In this document: in pieces, positions 15,956 through 24,446 of the stretch
How the letters are laid out: each line of letters begins with the position of its first letter
Numbering within the stretch: position 1 is the first letter of the stretch
Assembly: GCF_021582875.1 (NCBI RefSeq)
Contig: NZ_CP091138.1
Coordinates: 2,170,001-2,234,000, forward strand
Direction of reading: 5' to 3'
Origin: Microbacterium sp. KUDC0406
GTDB taxonomy: Bacteria > Actinomycetota > Actinomycetes > Actinomycetales > Microbacteriaceae
Length of the DNA: 64,000 nucleotides
Notes under the pieces: model-generated
Database searches by the model: none
Seen by the model: the letters and a program-made list of their open reading frames with translations, nothing else
Told to the model about the DNA's origin: nothing
Made by a program: the position numbers and the translations under genes

Positions 15956-17997
15956 CCCTCATCGAACGCGCCCGCTCCCGCCGGCCGATCACCTGGCTGA
16001 CGATCATCGGCGTGCTGCTGCTGCCCGTCGTGATCGGCGGCCTGCTCGTCGCGGCACTGCAGAACCCGACGCAGAGCCTCGATCGCATGACTGCGGCGAT
16101 CGTCAACCTCGACGAGCCGGTCACGATCGACGGCCAGTACACCCCGCTCGGCCGCGAGCTGTCGTCCGGACTGGTCGAGGGGTCGGACGACATGGACTCC
16201 AACCTCACCTGGGTCATCTCGAACGAGGACGACGCGGCGGAGGGACTCGGCGACGGCACCTACCAGGCGGTCGTGACGATCCCGAAGAACTTCTCGAGGA
16301 ACGCGACCTCGGGCGGCCAGGCGATCGCCGACGGCGGCGGCTCCGCGCAGCAGGCGCAGATCCAGGTGACCACCCCGCAGGACGCCCGCGTCGCCGACGA
16401 CCTCATCACCAGCCAGATCGCCAACGTCGCGGCCACCTCGATGGGGTCGATGCTCTCCGAGGCGACCCTCGGCAACGTGCTGATCGGCTTCGGCACGATC
16501 GGCGACCAGCTGAGCGAGGCCGCGGACGGCGCCGACCAGCTCGCCTCCGGGGCGAAGGACGCCGCGAAGGGTGCCGCCGCGCTGCCGGCCGGTGCGCAGG
16601 GACTCGCAGACGGTGCGAACCAGCTGAGCTCGGGAGCCTCCCAGCTCGGCGACGGCGCGGGTGAGCTCGCCGCCGGCGCCAGCCAGCTGGGCAGCGGCCT
16701 GGACACGATCGCGGGCAAGACCCGTGAGGTCGGAGCCGGTGCGACGAAGCTCGGTGCCGGGCTGACGAGTGGTGCGGCGGCGCTGGAGAAGAGCGGACTC
16801 GTTCCCGACGATCTCACGAAGGCGGCGAACGGCAGCGCTCAGGCCAGTGCGGGCGTGGCTGACGGAGTGACGAAGCTCTCGGCAGGGATGGACGAGCTGC
16901 TCGGCTACTGCGCGGGACGCATGGAGACCGACCCGGTGTGCATCGGCCTGACCCAGATGAAAGATGGGATGCCCGAGCTCATCGACGGCGCGAACCTCTC
17001 GAGCCAGGCTGCCGCCGGCACCGCTGCGGGCCTCGGCCAGTTCGACGCCCAGGCCACGAAGAAGCTGTCGACCCAGCTGAGCACGGCCGGCAGCGGCGCG
17101 ACCGCCCTCGCATCCGGCCTCGGCCAGCTCGCCGGCGGCATCGACCAGTCCGCCGACGGCGCACGCGGTCTCTCCACCGGCGCCTCGAAGATCGCCACCG
17201 GCAACGACGGCATCGCCACCGGAGCTGCTCAGCTCGGCGACGGCGCGACCCAGCTCGCCGACGGCGCCACCGAGCTCGGCTCCGGCCTGGACAAGCTCGC
17301 CGGCGGCACCGGCGACCTCGCCGACGGTCTGCACACCGCCTCGTCGTCGCTGCCGTCGTTCAGCGAGAAGGAGTCGACCTCGCTCGCCTCAGTCGTCACG
17401 AACCCGGTGAAGGCGGATGTCGCGAACTCGAGCCTGTTCGGTGCCACCGCCATCCCGCTGCTGGTCGCGATCGTGCTGTGGTTCGGCTCGCTGGCCTCGT
17501 ACGTCGTGATGCGCGCGATGCCCGAGCGGGTGCTCACGTCACGGCGTTCGTCGATGGCGCTGGCGCTGCGCGGCTTCTGGCCCGCGGCGCTCATCGGAGC
17601 GGCGCAGGGTGTGCTGGTCTCGCTGATCGTGCAGATCGTCGCCGACTACGACGCCGCGACCTGGTGGTCGTTCGCCGGCATCGCCGTGCTCGCCGGCATC
17701 GCGTTCGCCGCCGTGAACCAGGCGCTGGTCGCGGTGTTCGGAGGCATCGGCCGCTGGGTGGGTGTGCTCGTGGGCGTGCTCGCCGTGGCCACCGGTCTGA
17801 TCTCCACGGTGCCCGGCTGGCTGGCATCCCTCGGTGCGGCCATGCCCACCGCGCCGGCGCTGAGCGGGCTGATCGACGCGAGCGGAGCCGCCGCGGCCGG
17901 CCTCGTCGTCTGGGCCGTGCTGTCGCTGCTCGCGACGACGCTCTCGGTCGCGCTCCGCCGCACGACCTCTGCGAAGGCCGTGCTCGCCACGGCCTGA
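15952..17997 (+). CDS. YhgE/Pip-family membrane protein
   Basis: 681 residues. One N-terminal membrane helix (TIIGVLLLPVVIGGLLVAAL) is followed by the Pip N-domain (AAIVNLDEPVTIDGQY ... VVTIPKNFS). A long extracytoplasmic stretch (residues about 185-470) repeats GA-x-QL-x-DGA-x-EL units, a predicted coiled coil or helical rod. The C-terminal 200 residues hold five or six helices of the ABC-2 type. YhgE/Pip includes the phage infection protein of Lactococcus and the EsaA-like proteins. It is coupled to the MMPL gene (ATGA overlap) under the same TetR control, so the two likely act together in export or envelope traffic. Confidence 0.88.
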   Translation: MTLIERARSRRPITWLTIIGVLLLPVVIGGLLVAALQNPTQSLDRMTAAIVNLDEPVTIDGQYTPLGRELSSGLVEGSDDMDSNLTWVISNEDDAAEGLGDGTYQAVVTIPKNFSRNATSGGQAIADGGGSAQQAQIQVTTPQDARVADDLITSQIANVAATSMGSMLSEATLGNVLIGFGTIGDQLSEAADGADQLASGAKDAAKGAAALPAGAQGLADGANQLSSGASQLGDGAGELAAGASQLGSGLDTIAGKTREVGAGATKLGAGLTSGAAALEKSGLVPDDLTKAANGSAQASAGVADGVTKLSAGMDELLGYCAGRMETDPVCIGLTQMKDGMPELIDGANLSSQAAAGTAAGLGQFDAQATKKLSTQLSTAGSGATALASGLGQLAGGIDQSADGARGLSTGASKIATGNDGIATGAAQLGDGATQLADGATELGSGLDKLAGGTGDLADGLHTASSSLPSFSEKESTSLASVVTNPVKADVANSSLFGATAIPLLVAIVLWFGSLASYVVMRAMPERVLTSRRSSMALALRGFWPAALIGAAQGVLVSLIVQIVADYDAATWWSFAGIAVLAGIAFAAVNQALVAVFGGIGRWVGVLVGVLAVATGLISTVPGWLASLGAAMPTAPALSGLIDASGAAAAGLVVWAVLSLLATTLSVALRRTTSAKAVLATA

Positions 17998-18006
17998 CCT
18001 CCCCCA

Positions 18007-18068
18007 GCTCCGGTCTCACTGGGTGCGGGTGTCTACCCCGAAGCACCCGCATCGGTTGAGACCGGAGC
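18007..18068. terminator. long hairpin between convergent pip and pepA genes
   Basis: Perfect 12-bp outer arms (18007-18018 and 18057-18068, GCTCCGGTCTCA and its complement) enclose a second paired block (GGTGCGGGTG with CACCCGCATC). It lies nine bases after one stop and sixteen before the other. There is no U-run, but the position fits a bidirectional terminator. Confidence 0.6.
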
Positions 18069-18083
18069 AAAGGAGAGGGCGGA

Positions 18084-19598
18084 TCAGGCCGGCGCGGTGA
18101 AGCCCCTCGCCAGGTCGAGCAGCAGGCGGCCGCCGAAGCCCGTCGCGCCCTGCGTGCGCCAGGAATCGTCCTTCTCCACCTGCATCGTGCCGGCGATGTC
18201 GAGGTGCGCCCACGGAGTGCCGCCGGTGAAGTGATCGAGGAACAGCGCCGCCGTGATCGCGCCGCCGTAGGGGCCGCCGAGGTTGGAGATGTCGGCGACG
18301 TTGCTGTCCAGCTGCGCCCGGTACTTGCGCTCCAGCGGCATGTGCCACGCCTGCTCGTCGGTCGACGACGACGCCTCGCGCAGCAGCCCGACCATCCGGT
18401 CGTCGTTGCCGAACAGCGCCGCGACGTGCCCGCCGAGCGAGACCAGCGCCGCACCCGTCAGGGTCGCGATGTCGACGATCGCATCGACCTGCTGCTCGTT
18501 GGCGAGCGCGAAGGCGTCGCTCATCGCGAGCCGCCCCTCGGCGTCGGTGTTCTTCACCTCGATGGTCGTCCCGCCGCGAGCGGTGAGCACGTCGCCGAGC
18601 TTGTAGGCGGTGCCCGACGGCATGTTGTCGGTGCACATCAGCCAGCCGAACACCTCGGCCGTCGCGCCCGCGTCGCGCAGCGCGGTGAACGCGCCCAGCA
18701 CCGCCGCCGCGCCGCCCATGTCCATCTTCATCAGCAGGTGCATCGGATCGCTGGGCTTCAGGCTGATTCCGCCCGAGTCGTACATGATGCCCTTGCCGAT
18801 CAGACCCAGCCTCCCCGTCGCCTCACCCGACGGCTTGTAGTGCAGCACGACCATGCGCGGCTCCTCGACGGAGCCCTGGTTCACGCCGAGCAGTCCGCCG
18901 CAGCCGAGCTCGATGAGCGCCTCCTTGTCGTACGACTGCACCTCGAACCCGAATCGCTCCCCCAGCGTCGCCGCGATCTCGGCCATGTCGGTCGCCGTGA
19001 GGTGCCCGGGTGGCGTGTTCGCCAGATCGCGCGCCACGATCGCGGCACGCGCCGTGACGGATGCCGCGGCGACGGCGGCAGCATCCGCCGCGGCATCGCC
19101 CGCACCGGCATCCAGAGTCAGCGACGCCAGAGGCACGTGCTTGGAGTCGGCGATCAGCACCGTGTAGCGGTAGCGGGCGAGCAGCGCGCCCTCGGCGAGA
19201 GCGGTCAGGGCGGATGCCCGATCCGCGTCGCCGAGGTCGACCTGCAGTGCGAGGCGTGCGTGCCGCGACGCCGCCCGCACGAACGCCGCCGCCGCGTCGC
19301 GCAGCACCGCCGGCGTCACATCGGCCGCGGCGCCGAGGCCGACCGCCACAAGGTCGGGCGCGTCCGCCCGCGGCAGCACCAGGGTGGCACCGGCCTTCGC
19401 ATCGAACCCGGCCGCCTCCAGCGCCTCGCGACTGAAGCCGAGTGCGCCCGGTACGTCGCCGTCGGCATGCACGCCGAAGCCGATCGCCTCGACGCCCTCC
19501 TCGGCCGTACCCGCCCGCACCTCGGCGGCGTCCAGGGCGTCCAGCCCCGGCACGGTCGCGAAATCGGCGGGAATGAGCTTGTTCGGACTGCGCGTCAT
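18084..19598 (-). CDS. pepA: leucyl aminopeptidase (M17)
   Basis: 504 residues, the usual length for M17 aminopeptidases. The C-terminal catalytic domain has the metal/substrate lysine in GLIGKGIMYDSGGISLKP and the family signature NTDAEGRLAMSDA, followed by DIATLTGA. The N-terminal domain is the less conserved macro-like domain. It removes N-terminal residues from peptides in the cytoplasm using two divalent metals. ATG at 19598 with AAGGAG eight bases upstream is chosen; the frame extends further upstream but through the AbgT gene. It lies 32 bp after the AbgT gene, so imported peptide-like substrates may feed it. Confidence 0.95.
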   Translation of the reverse strand: MTRSPNKLIPADFATVPGLDALDAAEVRAGTAEEGVEAIGFGVHADGDVPGALGFSREALEAAGFDAKAGATLVLPRADAPDLVAVGLGAAADVTPAVLRDAAAAFVRAASRHARLALQVDLGDADRASALTALAEGALLARYRYTVLIADSKHVPLASLTLDAGAGDAAADAAAVAAASVTARAAIVARDLANTPPGHLTATDMAEIAATLGERFGFEVQSYDKEALIELGCGGLLGVNQGSVEEPRMVVLHYKPSGEATGRLGLIGKGIMYDSGGISLKPSDPMHLLMKMDMGGAAAVLGAFTALRDAGATAEVFGWLMCTDNMPSGTAYKLGDVLTARGGTTIEVKNTDAEGRLAMSDAFALANEQQVDAIVDIATLTGAALVSLGGHVAALFGNDDRMVGLLREASSSTDEQAWHMPLERKYRAQLDSNVADISNLGGPYGGAITAALFLDHFTGGTPWAHLDIAGTMQVEKDDSWRTQGATGFGGRLLLDLARGFTAPA

Positions 19599-19630
19599 GT
19601 CTTCTCCTTGCTTCTCGAAACGACGGCTGA

Positions 19631-21286
19631 TCAGCCGATCTGCACCGGCGAGCCGGGGCCCCACGGGATGCCGGTGAGGAACCACACGACGTACAGCGCG
19701 GTCCAGGCCAGCAGCATCCACAGCGCGTACGGGATCATCAGTGCGATGATCGTGCCGATCCCGGCATCCTTCTTGTAGCGCTGCGCGACGGTGACCATGA
19801 ACGGCAGGTACACCATCAGCGGGGTGAGCACGTTGACCGGCGAGTCGCCGACGCGATAGGCGGCGAGCAGCGTCTGCGGCGCGACGTCGAGCGAGGCGAA
19901 GATCGGGATGAACACCGGGGCGAAGATGACCCACTTGGGCACGAGGCCGGGGAGGATGAAGTCCAGGATCAGGATCACCACGATGAAGGCGAGCAGCAGC
20001 ACGATCGCCGGCACGTTGGCGTGCTGCAGCGCCTCGGCGGCGGAGATGGCGGCGACGGTGGGCAGGTTGGTCCAGTTGAACAGGGCGATGAACTGGGCGA
20101 TCATCAGGAACATCACCAGCAGCCCGCCCAGGCTCGCGAAGGTCTTCGCGATCGCGGCGACCGCCGCCGATCCGCCCTTCAGCGTCTTCGCGCCCGCTCC
20201 ATAGGCGACGCCGCAGACCAGGAAGGCCAGCGAGATGATGAACACCAGGCTCGCCATGAACGGCGAGGTGCCGGCGATGTCGCCGTCGGACGGCGCGCGC
20301 AGCGGCGCCCCCGGCGGCAGCGTCAGCGCGAGGATCACGAGCACGAACCCGAGCAGCGCCCAGCCGGAGAACTTCAGTCCGCGCGCCTCGGCATCGTGGT
20401 CGACCCCCTCCGAATCGTCGACGATGGTCAGTTCGGCACGATCGTAGGGACCGAGTCTCTTCTCGGTGACGAACATGGTCACGAAGAGTGCGACGAAGGT
20501 GAGCAGGAACGTCGACACGATCCCGAAGTAGAGGTTGTGCGTGACCTGGACCGGTTCCATGCCCGCCGCCGTGAGCACGCCGTTGGTGATCTCGGCGAGC
20601 ATGCTGTCGCTCGGGGTGATGATGATGTTCGCGCCGAACGCCGCCCCCACCGCGGCGAACGCACCGGCGAGACCGGCCAGCGGATGCCGCCCGACCGTGA
20701 GGAACGCCGCCGCGGCCAACGGCACCAGGATCAGGTATCCGGCGTCCGTGGCGACCGAGGACAGCACACCGACGAACAGCAGGATCGCCGCGAGCCAGCG
20801 CCGGGGAGCGACCTTCACGACCCGGCGGATCAGTGCGCCCATGAGCCCCGCGTGCTCGGCGACTCCGACACCGGCCATCGCGATGAGCACCGTGGCAACG
20901 ACAGTGAATCCGGCGAAGTTGTCGACGAACGAGGTGAAGAAGAATCGCAGACCCTCGATCGAGAGCAGGTTCTGCACCGCGAAGGTGCGCTCCTCGACGA
21001 CGTACTCGGGCACGTCGGCGGGCTCACCGGTCGCGGTGTCCCAGATGATCCAGTGCGAGCCGAACTGATCGTTCAGCTGTCCGACCTGGTCGGCCGCCAC
21101 CGGGGTCGCCACCTCGTCGGTGACCGACACTCCCACCCAGCTCAGAATCGCGGACAGCACCGCGATGAACCCGATCAGGTACACGAACATGATCGTCGGG
21201 TCGGGCACCTTGTTGCCGACCTTCTCGATCCAGTTCAGGAAGCCCTTCTGCTGCGCCTGCGGCGCGAACTCTGAGGCGGCACTCAC
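19631..21286 (-). CDS. AbgT-family transporter
   Basis: 551 residues with about 12-13 membrane helices. Family blocks are PDPTIMFVYLIGFIAVLS near the N-terminus, GVGVAEHAGLMGALIRR, the re-entrant NIIITPSDSMLAEITNG and the C-terminal PLMVYLPFMV. AbgT takes up p-aminobenzoyl-glutamate; MtrF-like relatives export sulfonamides. Start GTG 21286 has AAGGAGA seven bases upstream; the frame extension to 21355 lacks a ribosome site. It is upstream of pepA on the same strand, a neighbourhood that fits import and hydrolysis of an amide or dipeptide. Confidence 0.9.
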   Translation of the reverse strand: MSAASEFAPQAQQKGFLNWIEKVGNKVPDPTIMFVYLIGFIAVLSAILSWVGVSVTDEVATPVAADQVGQLNDQFGSHWIIWDTATGEPADVPEYVVEERTFAVQNLLSIEGLRFFFTSFVDNFAGFTVVATVLIAMAGVGVAEHAGLMGALIRRVVKVAPRRWLAAILLFVGVLSSVATDAGYLILVPLAAAAFLTVGRHPLAGLAGAFAAVGAAFGANIIITPSDSMLAEITNGVLTAAGMEPVQVTHNLYFGIVSTFLLTFVALFVTMFVTEKRLGPYDRAELTIVDDSEGVDHDAEARGLKFSGWALLGFVLVILALTLPPGAPLRAPSDGDIAGTSPFMASLVFIISLAFLVCGVAYGAGAKTLKGGSAAVAAIAKTFASLGGLLVMFLMIAQFIALFNWTNLPTVAAISAAEALQHANVPAIVLLLAFIVVILILDFILPGLVPKWVIFAPVFIPIFASLDVAPQTLLAAYRVGDSPVNVLTPLMVYLPFMVTVAQRYKKDAGIGTIIALMIPYALWMLLAWTALYVVWFLTGIPWGPGSPVQIG

Positions 21287-21429
21287 AGCAGTCTCCTTCG
21301 TCCCGGCCCCGCGGCGCTCGATGCCCGTGCGGACTCGGCTCCATCCTGGCGACATTCCGTGCCCCTCGGCAATACATCATGCAGAATTCGGGGTGCCGGC
21401 CGGGGTCGGCTGCCCTAGTGTCGAAGCAA

Positions 21430-22998
21430 ATGGACCCGATCATCATCGTCTTCGTCATCCTCGCGGTCGCCGTGGCCGCGTTCGTGTCGAATCGCATCCC
21501 GCTCGCGGTGATCGCCGTCGGCGTCTCACTCGCGCTCTTCCTCACCGGAGTGCTGGATCTGCATCAGGCTCTGGCGGGTTTCGGCGATCCGACGGTGCTG
21601 TTCATCGCATCGCTGTTCGTGGTGAGCGAGGCGCTCGAATCGTCGGGCGTCATCGCGTGGGCCGGCCAGCAGGTGATCACGCGCACCGGCACCGGCCGCG
21701 TGCGGCTGATCGTGGTGCTGTCCCTACTGACCGCGGTCATCACCGCCATGATCAGCGTCAACGGATCGATCGCGGCGATGCTGCCGCTGTTCGTCGTCGT
21801 CGCCGCACGGTCCGGTATCCCGCCATCCCATCTGCTGATGCCGCTCACTTTCGCCGCGCACGCCGGATCCATGCTGGCCCTGACCGGCACGCCGGTGAAC
21901 ATCATCGTGTCGGATGCCGCGGCGGATGCCGGCGAACGGCCGTTCGGATTCTTCGAGTTCGCACTCGCCGGCCTGCCCCTGCTGGCCGGGGCGATCCTCA
22001 TCATCCTGTTCCTCGGCCGGCGCCTGCTGCCGAACCGGACCGCGCCGAACGCCCCGGCCGATCTGCAGCGGCTCGGCGAACTGCTCCGGCGCCAGTACGC
22101 CCTGGCTCCGGAGGACATGCAGCCCAGCGCGTCCCGCGGGTTCACCGAGGTGGTCATCCCGCCGCGCTCGACACTCATCGGAATGCATGTGTTCCCCGGC
22201 ATGATCACGCCGAGCGGCGACCTGGTCGTGCTCGCGGCCCGCCGCGGCGAGGAGCTGCTGGAGGGTGCCGAGACACTGCTGCAGGCCGGCGACGTGCTGC
22301 TGCTGGACGGAACCTGGGATGACCTCTCCCGGCACACCTCGGACGGGCGCGAGGTGCTCATCGTCGATCACCCCGACCAGCTGCGTCGCGCGATACCACT
22401 CGGTCGCGGCGCGAAGCGAAGCATGGTCATCTCCGGTGTCATGGTGCTGCTGCTGATCACCGCCGTCGTGCCACCGGCCGTCGCGGGGCTGCTGGCGGCC
22501 GGCGCCCTCATCCTGTCGAGGGTGCTGCCGATCACGCAGGCGTTCCGCGAGATCAGATGGACGCCCGTGGTTCTCGTGGCCGGCATGATCCCGCTCTCCG
22601 TGGCATTCCAGGAGACGGGCGCCGCGCAGCTGATCGCGGACGGCCTGAAGACCCTCGTCGGAGGTGCCGGACCCACCGCCGCGCTGGCGGCGATCGTGGT
22701 GCTCACGCTGGTGCTCGGTCAGCTGATCAGCAACACTGCGACCGTGCTGATCGTGCTTCCGGTCTCCGTGGCCCTGGCGCAGGCGATGGAGGTCTCGCCG
22801 CTGCCCTTCCTGCTCGCTCTGGCGGTGGCCGGGTCCGCCGCGTTCATGACCCCGGTCGCCACCCCGGCGAACCTGATGGTGATGGAGCCCGGGCAGTACC
22901 GGTTCGGCGACTATGCGAGGTTCGGACTGCCGTTCCTCGTGATGTACTTCGTGGTCGCCGTCTTCTGGGTGCCCGTCGTGCTGCCGTTCGGCGGCTGA
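21430..22998 (+). CDS. SLC13-family permease with a TrkA-C domain
   Basis: 522 residues. Two halves of membrane helices surround a cytoplasmic RCK_C (TrkA-C) domain at about residues 225-300 (VVIPPRSTLIGMHVF ... GDVLLLDGTWDDL). Both substrate-binding motifs of the DASS type are visible: ALTGTPVNIIVS in the first half and ISNTATVLIVLP / MTPVATPANLMVM in the second. Such proteins move sulfate, dicarboxylates or similar anions; substrate is not predictable here. ATG 21430 is chosen because the membrane segment begins directly after it. It is divergent from the AbgT gene and has only a weak ribosome site. Confidence 0.88.
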   Translation: MDPIIIVFVILAVAVAAFVSNRIPLAVIAVGVSLALFLTGVLDLHQALAGFGDPTVLFIASLFVVSEALESSGVIAWAGQQVITRTGTGRVRLIVVLSLLTAVITAMISVNGSIAAMLPLFVVVAARSGIPPSHLLMPLTFAAHAGSMLALTGTPVNIIVSDAAADAGERPFGFFEFALAGLPLLAGAILIILFLGRRLLPNRTAPNAPADLQRLGELLRRQYALAPEDMQPSASRGFTEVVIPPRSTLIGMHVFPGMITPSGDLVVLAARRGEELLEGAETLLQAGDVLLLDGTWDDLSRHTSDGREVLIVDHPDQLRRAIPLGRGAKRSMVISGVMVLLLITAVVPPAVAGLLAAGALILSRVLPITQAFREIRWTPVVLVAGMIPLSVAFQETGAAQLIADGLKTLVGGAGPTAALAAIVVLTLVLGQLISNTATVLIVLPVSVALAQAMEVSPLPFLLALAVAGSAAFMTPVATPANLMVMEPGQYRFGDYARFGLPFLVMYFVVAVFWVPVVLPFGG

Positions 22999-23013
22999 GC
23001 CGGAACTCCGTCG

Positions 23014-23403
23014 TCAGCGGCCTCGCGCGTCCGTCGCCCTCTTCTTGAAGATCAGGCTCGCCAGCAGCCATCCGCCGAGGGCGGTGACCACCCAGATGAT
23101 CAGCGTCGCGAGGACCCAGGTGAGGATGCCGCTCAGGTGCACCCCGCTGGGGAACAGCGACGCGATCAGCAGTGCCACGAAGGTCGAGATCAGCCCGATG
23201 CCGCCGATCAGGGCCTCCGCGTGCCGCGCCACGATCTTCAGCAGCAGCGGCGCCAGGATCGCCTGCGCGATCGTGAAGACCAGCACGGCGACGAGGAACC
23301 CGGCGAAACCGATCGAGAAGCCCGGCAGCGTCCACAGGCAGATGAGCAGGGCCACCGCGACGGTGACCAGCGAGATGGCGGCGCGGAGCAGCAGACGGAT
23401 CAT
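23014..23403 (-). CDS. phage holin family 4-like membrane protein
   Basis: 129 residues with four predicted helices (LLLRAAISLVTVAVALLICLW; GFLVAVLVFTIAQAILAPLL; IGLISTFVALLIASLF; LATLIIWVVTALGGWLLASL). This pattern matches the small actinobacterial proteins usually labelled phage holin family, most of which are chromosomal membrane proteins unrelated to lysis. No phage gene is nearby. It converges with the SLC13 gene and lies upstream of nothing obvious, so its function is unknown. Confidence 0.75.
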   Translation of the reverse strand: MIRLLLRAAISLVTVAVALLICLWTLPGFSIGFAGFLVAVLVFTIAQAILAPLLLKIVARHAEALIGGIGLISTFVALLIASLFPSGVHLSGILTWVLATLIIWVVTALGGWLLASLIFKKRATDARGR

Positions 23404-23443
23404 GGCGTCAGCCTAGTGGCGCCATGTCCCGTCCGGCGGGAGC

Positions 23444-24445
23444 TCAGCTCAGGCCGGAGTACGAGTGCAGACCCTTGAAGAAGACGTTCACGATGGTGAA
23501 GTTGAAGATCACTGCGGCGAAACCGACGATCGACAGCCAGGCCGACCGCGATCCGCGCCAGCCGCGGGTCGCACGGGCGTGGATGTAGCCGGCGTAGAGC
23601 ACCCAGATGATGAACGTCCAGGTCTCCTTCACATCGAAGCCCCAGAACCGGCCCCAGGCGTCCTGCGCCCAGATCGCCCCGGCCATCAGCGTGAAGGTCC
23701 AGGCGATGAAGCCGACGACCGTGAACCGGTACGCCAGGCTCTCCAGGCGGGTCGAGTCGGGGATGGTGCGCAGGAAGCCGGGCCCGGTCTTCGCGGCGCC
23801 CTCGGCGACCAGCCGCTCGCGCCGCATCTGCAGCAGCTGCATCACCGACAGGGCGAAGGCCAGCGCGAACAGGGCCGTCGACAGGGACGCGACGAAGACG
23901 TGGATGACCAGCCAGGCACTCTTCAGCGGTTCGGCGAGGGGCGTGATCGCGACGTAGAAGTTCGTCGAGGTGAGCCCGAGCAGCACCACGACGAGCCCGA
24001 GGATGAACGAGCCGAGGTACCGCACGTCCAGCCGGGTCAGCACCAGCAGGTACACGCCGATGATCAGCAGTGTGCCCACCATCGCGAACTCGTAGAGGTT
24101 CGACCAGGGCACGTGCCCGTCGGCGATGCCGCGGGTGACGGCCGCGCCGAGGTGGAAGATCCACGCCAGCACGGTGAGCGACGTGCCGATCCGCGCCATG
24201 ACGTAGCGCGGCTTCGCAGCGCCTGAACCGGACGACGCCGAGCCGGATGCCGCGGGCGCAGCGTCTCCGGCATCCGTCGCCGCGCCGGCGCCGACCGTCG
24301 CGAGCTGCTTCGCCGTCTCGAGCCTGGCATCCGCCGTCTTGGCGGAGCGGCTCGCGAGATCGAACGCGTACGCCAGGAACGCGAGCGCGTAGATCGCGAT
24401 CGCCGTCCACATCAGGATGACGGAGAGCGATTCCAGGTCGGCCAT
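23444..24445 (-). CDS. ccsB: cytochrome c biogenesis protein CcsB (haem-handling subunit)
   Basis: 333 residues with about eight helices. The haem-handling tryptophan-rich motif appears as WGRFWGFDVKETWTF, with conserved His residues in HLGAAVTRG and HVFVASLSTA. With ResB it forms the System II haem lyase that carries haem across the membrane and attaches it to CxxCH of cytochromes c. A non-conserved Ala/Gly/Ser-rich loop at about residues 50-80 is specific to this lineage. Its ATG at 24445 is one base after the resB stop, so it is translationally coupled to resB as the last gene of the operon. Confidence 0.92.
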   Translation of the reverse strand: MADLESLSVILMWTAIAIYALAFLAYAFDLASRSAKTADARLETAKQLATVGAGAATDAGDAAPAASGSASSGSGAAKPRYVMARIGTSLTVLAWIFHLGAAVTRGIADGHVPWSNLYEFAMVGTLLIIGVYLLVLTRLDVRYLGSFILGLVVVLLGLTSTNFYVAITPLAEPLKSAWLVIHVFVASLSTALFALAFALSVMQLLQMRRERLVAEGAAKTGPGFLRTIPDSTRLESLAYRFTVVGFIAWTFTLMAGAIWAQDAWGRFWGFDVKETWTFIIWVLYAGYIHARATRGWRGSRSAWLSIVGFAAVIFNFTIVNVFFKGLHSYSGLS

Positions 24446-24446
24446 G

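Noticed and set aside
23014..23403. A prophage remnant, because of the holin-like gene
   Set aside because: No other phage gene is near and this holin-like family is common in actinobacterial chromosomes.
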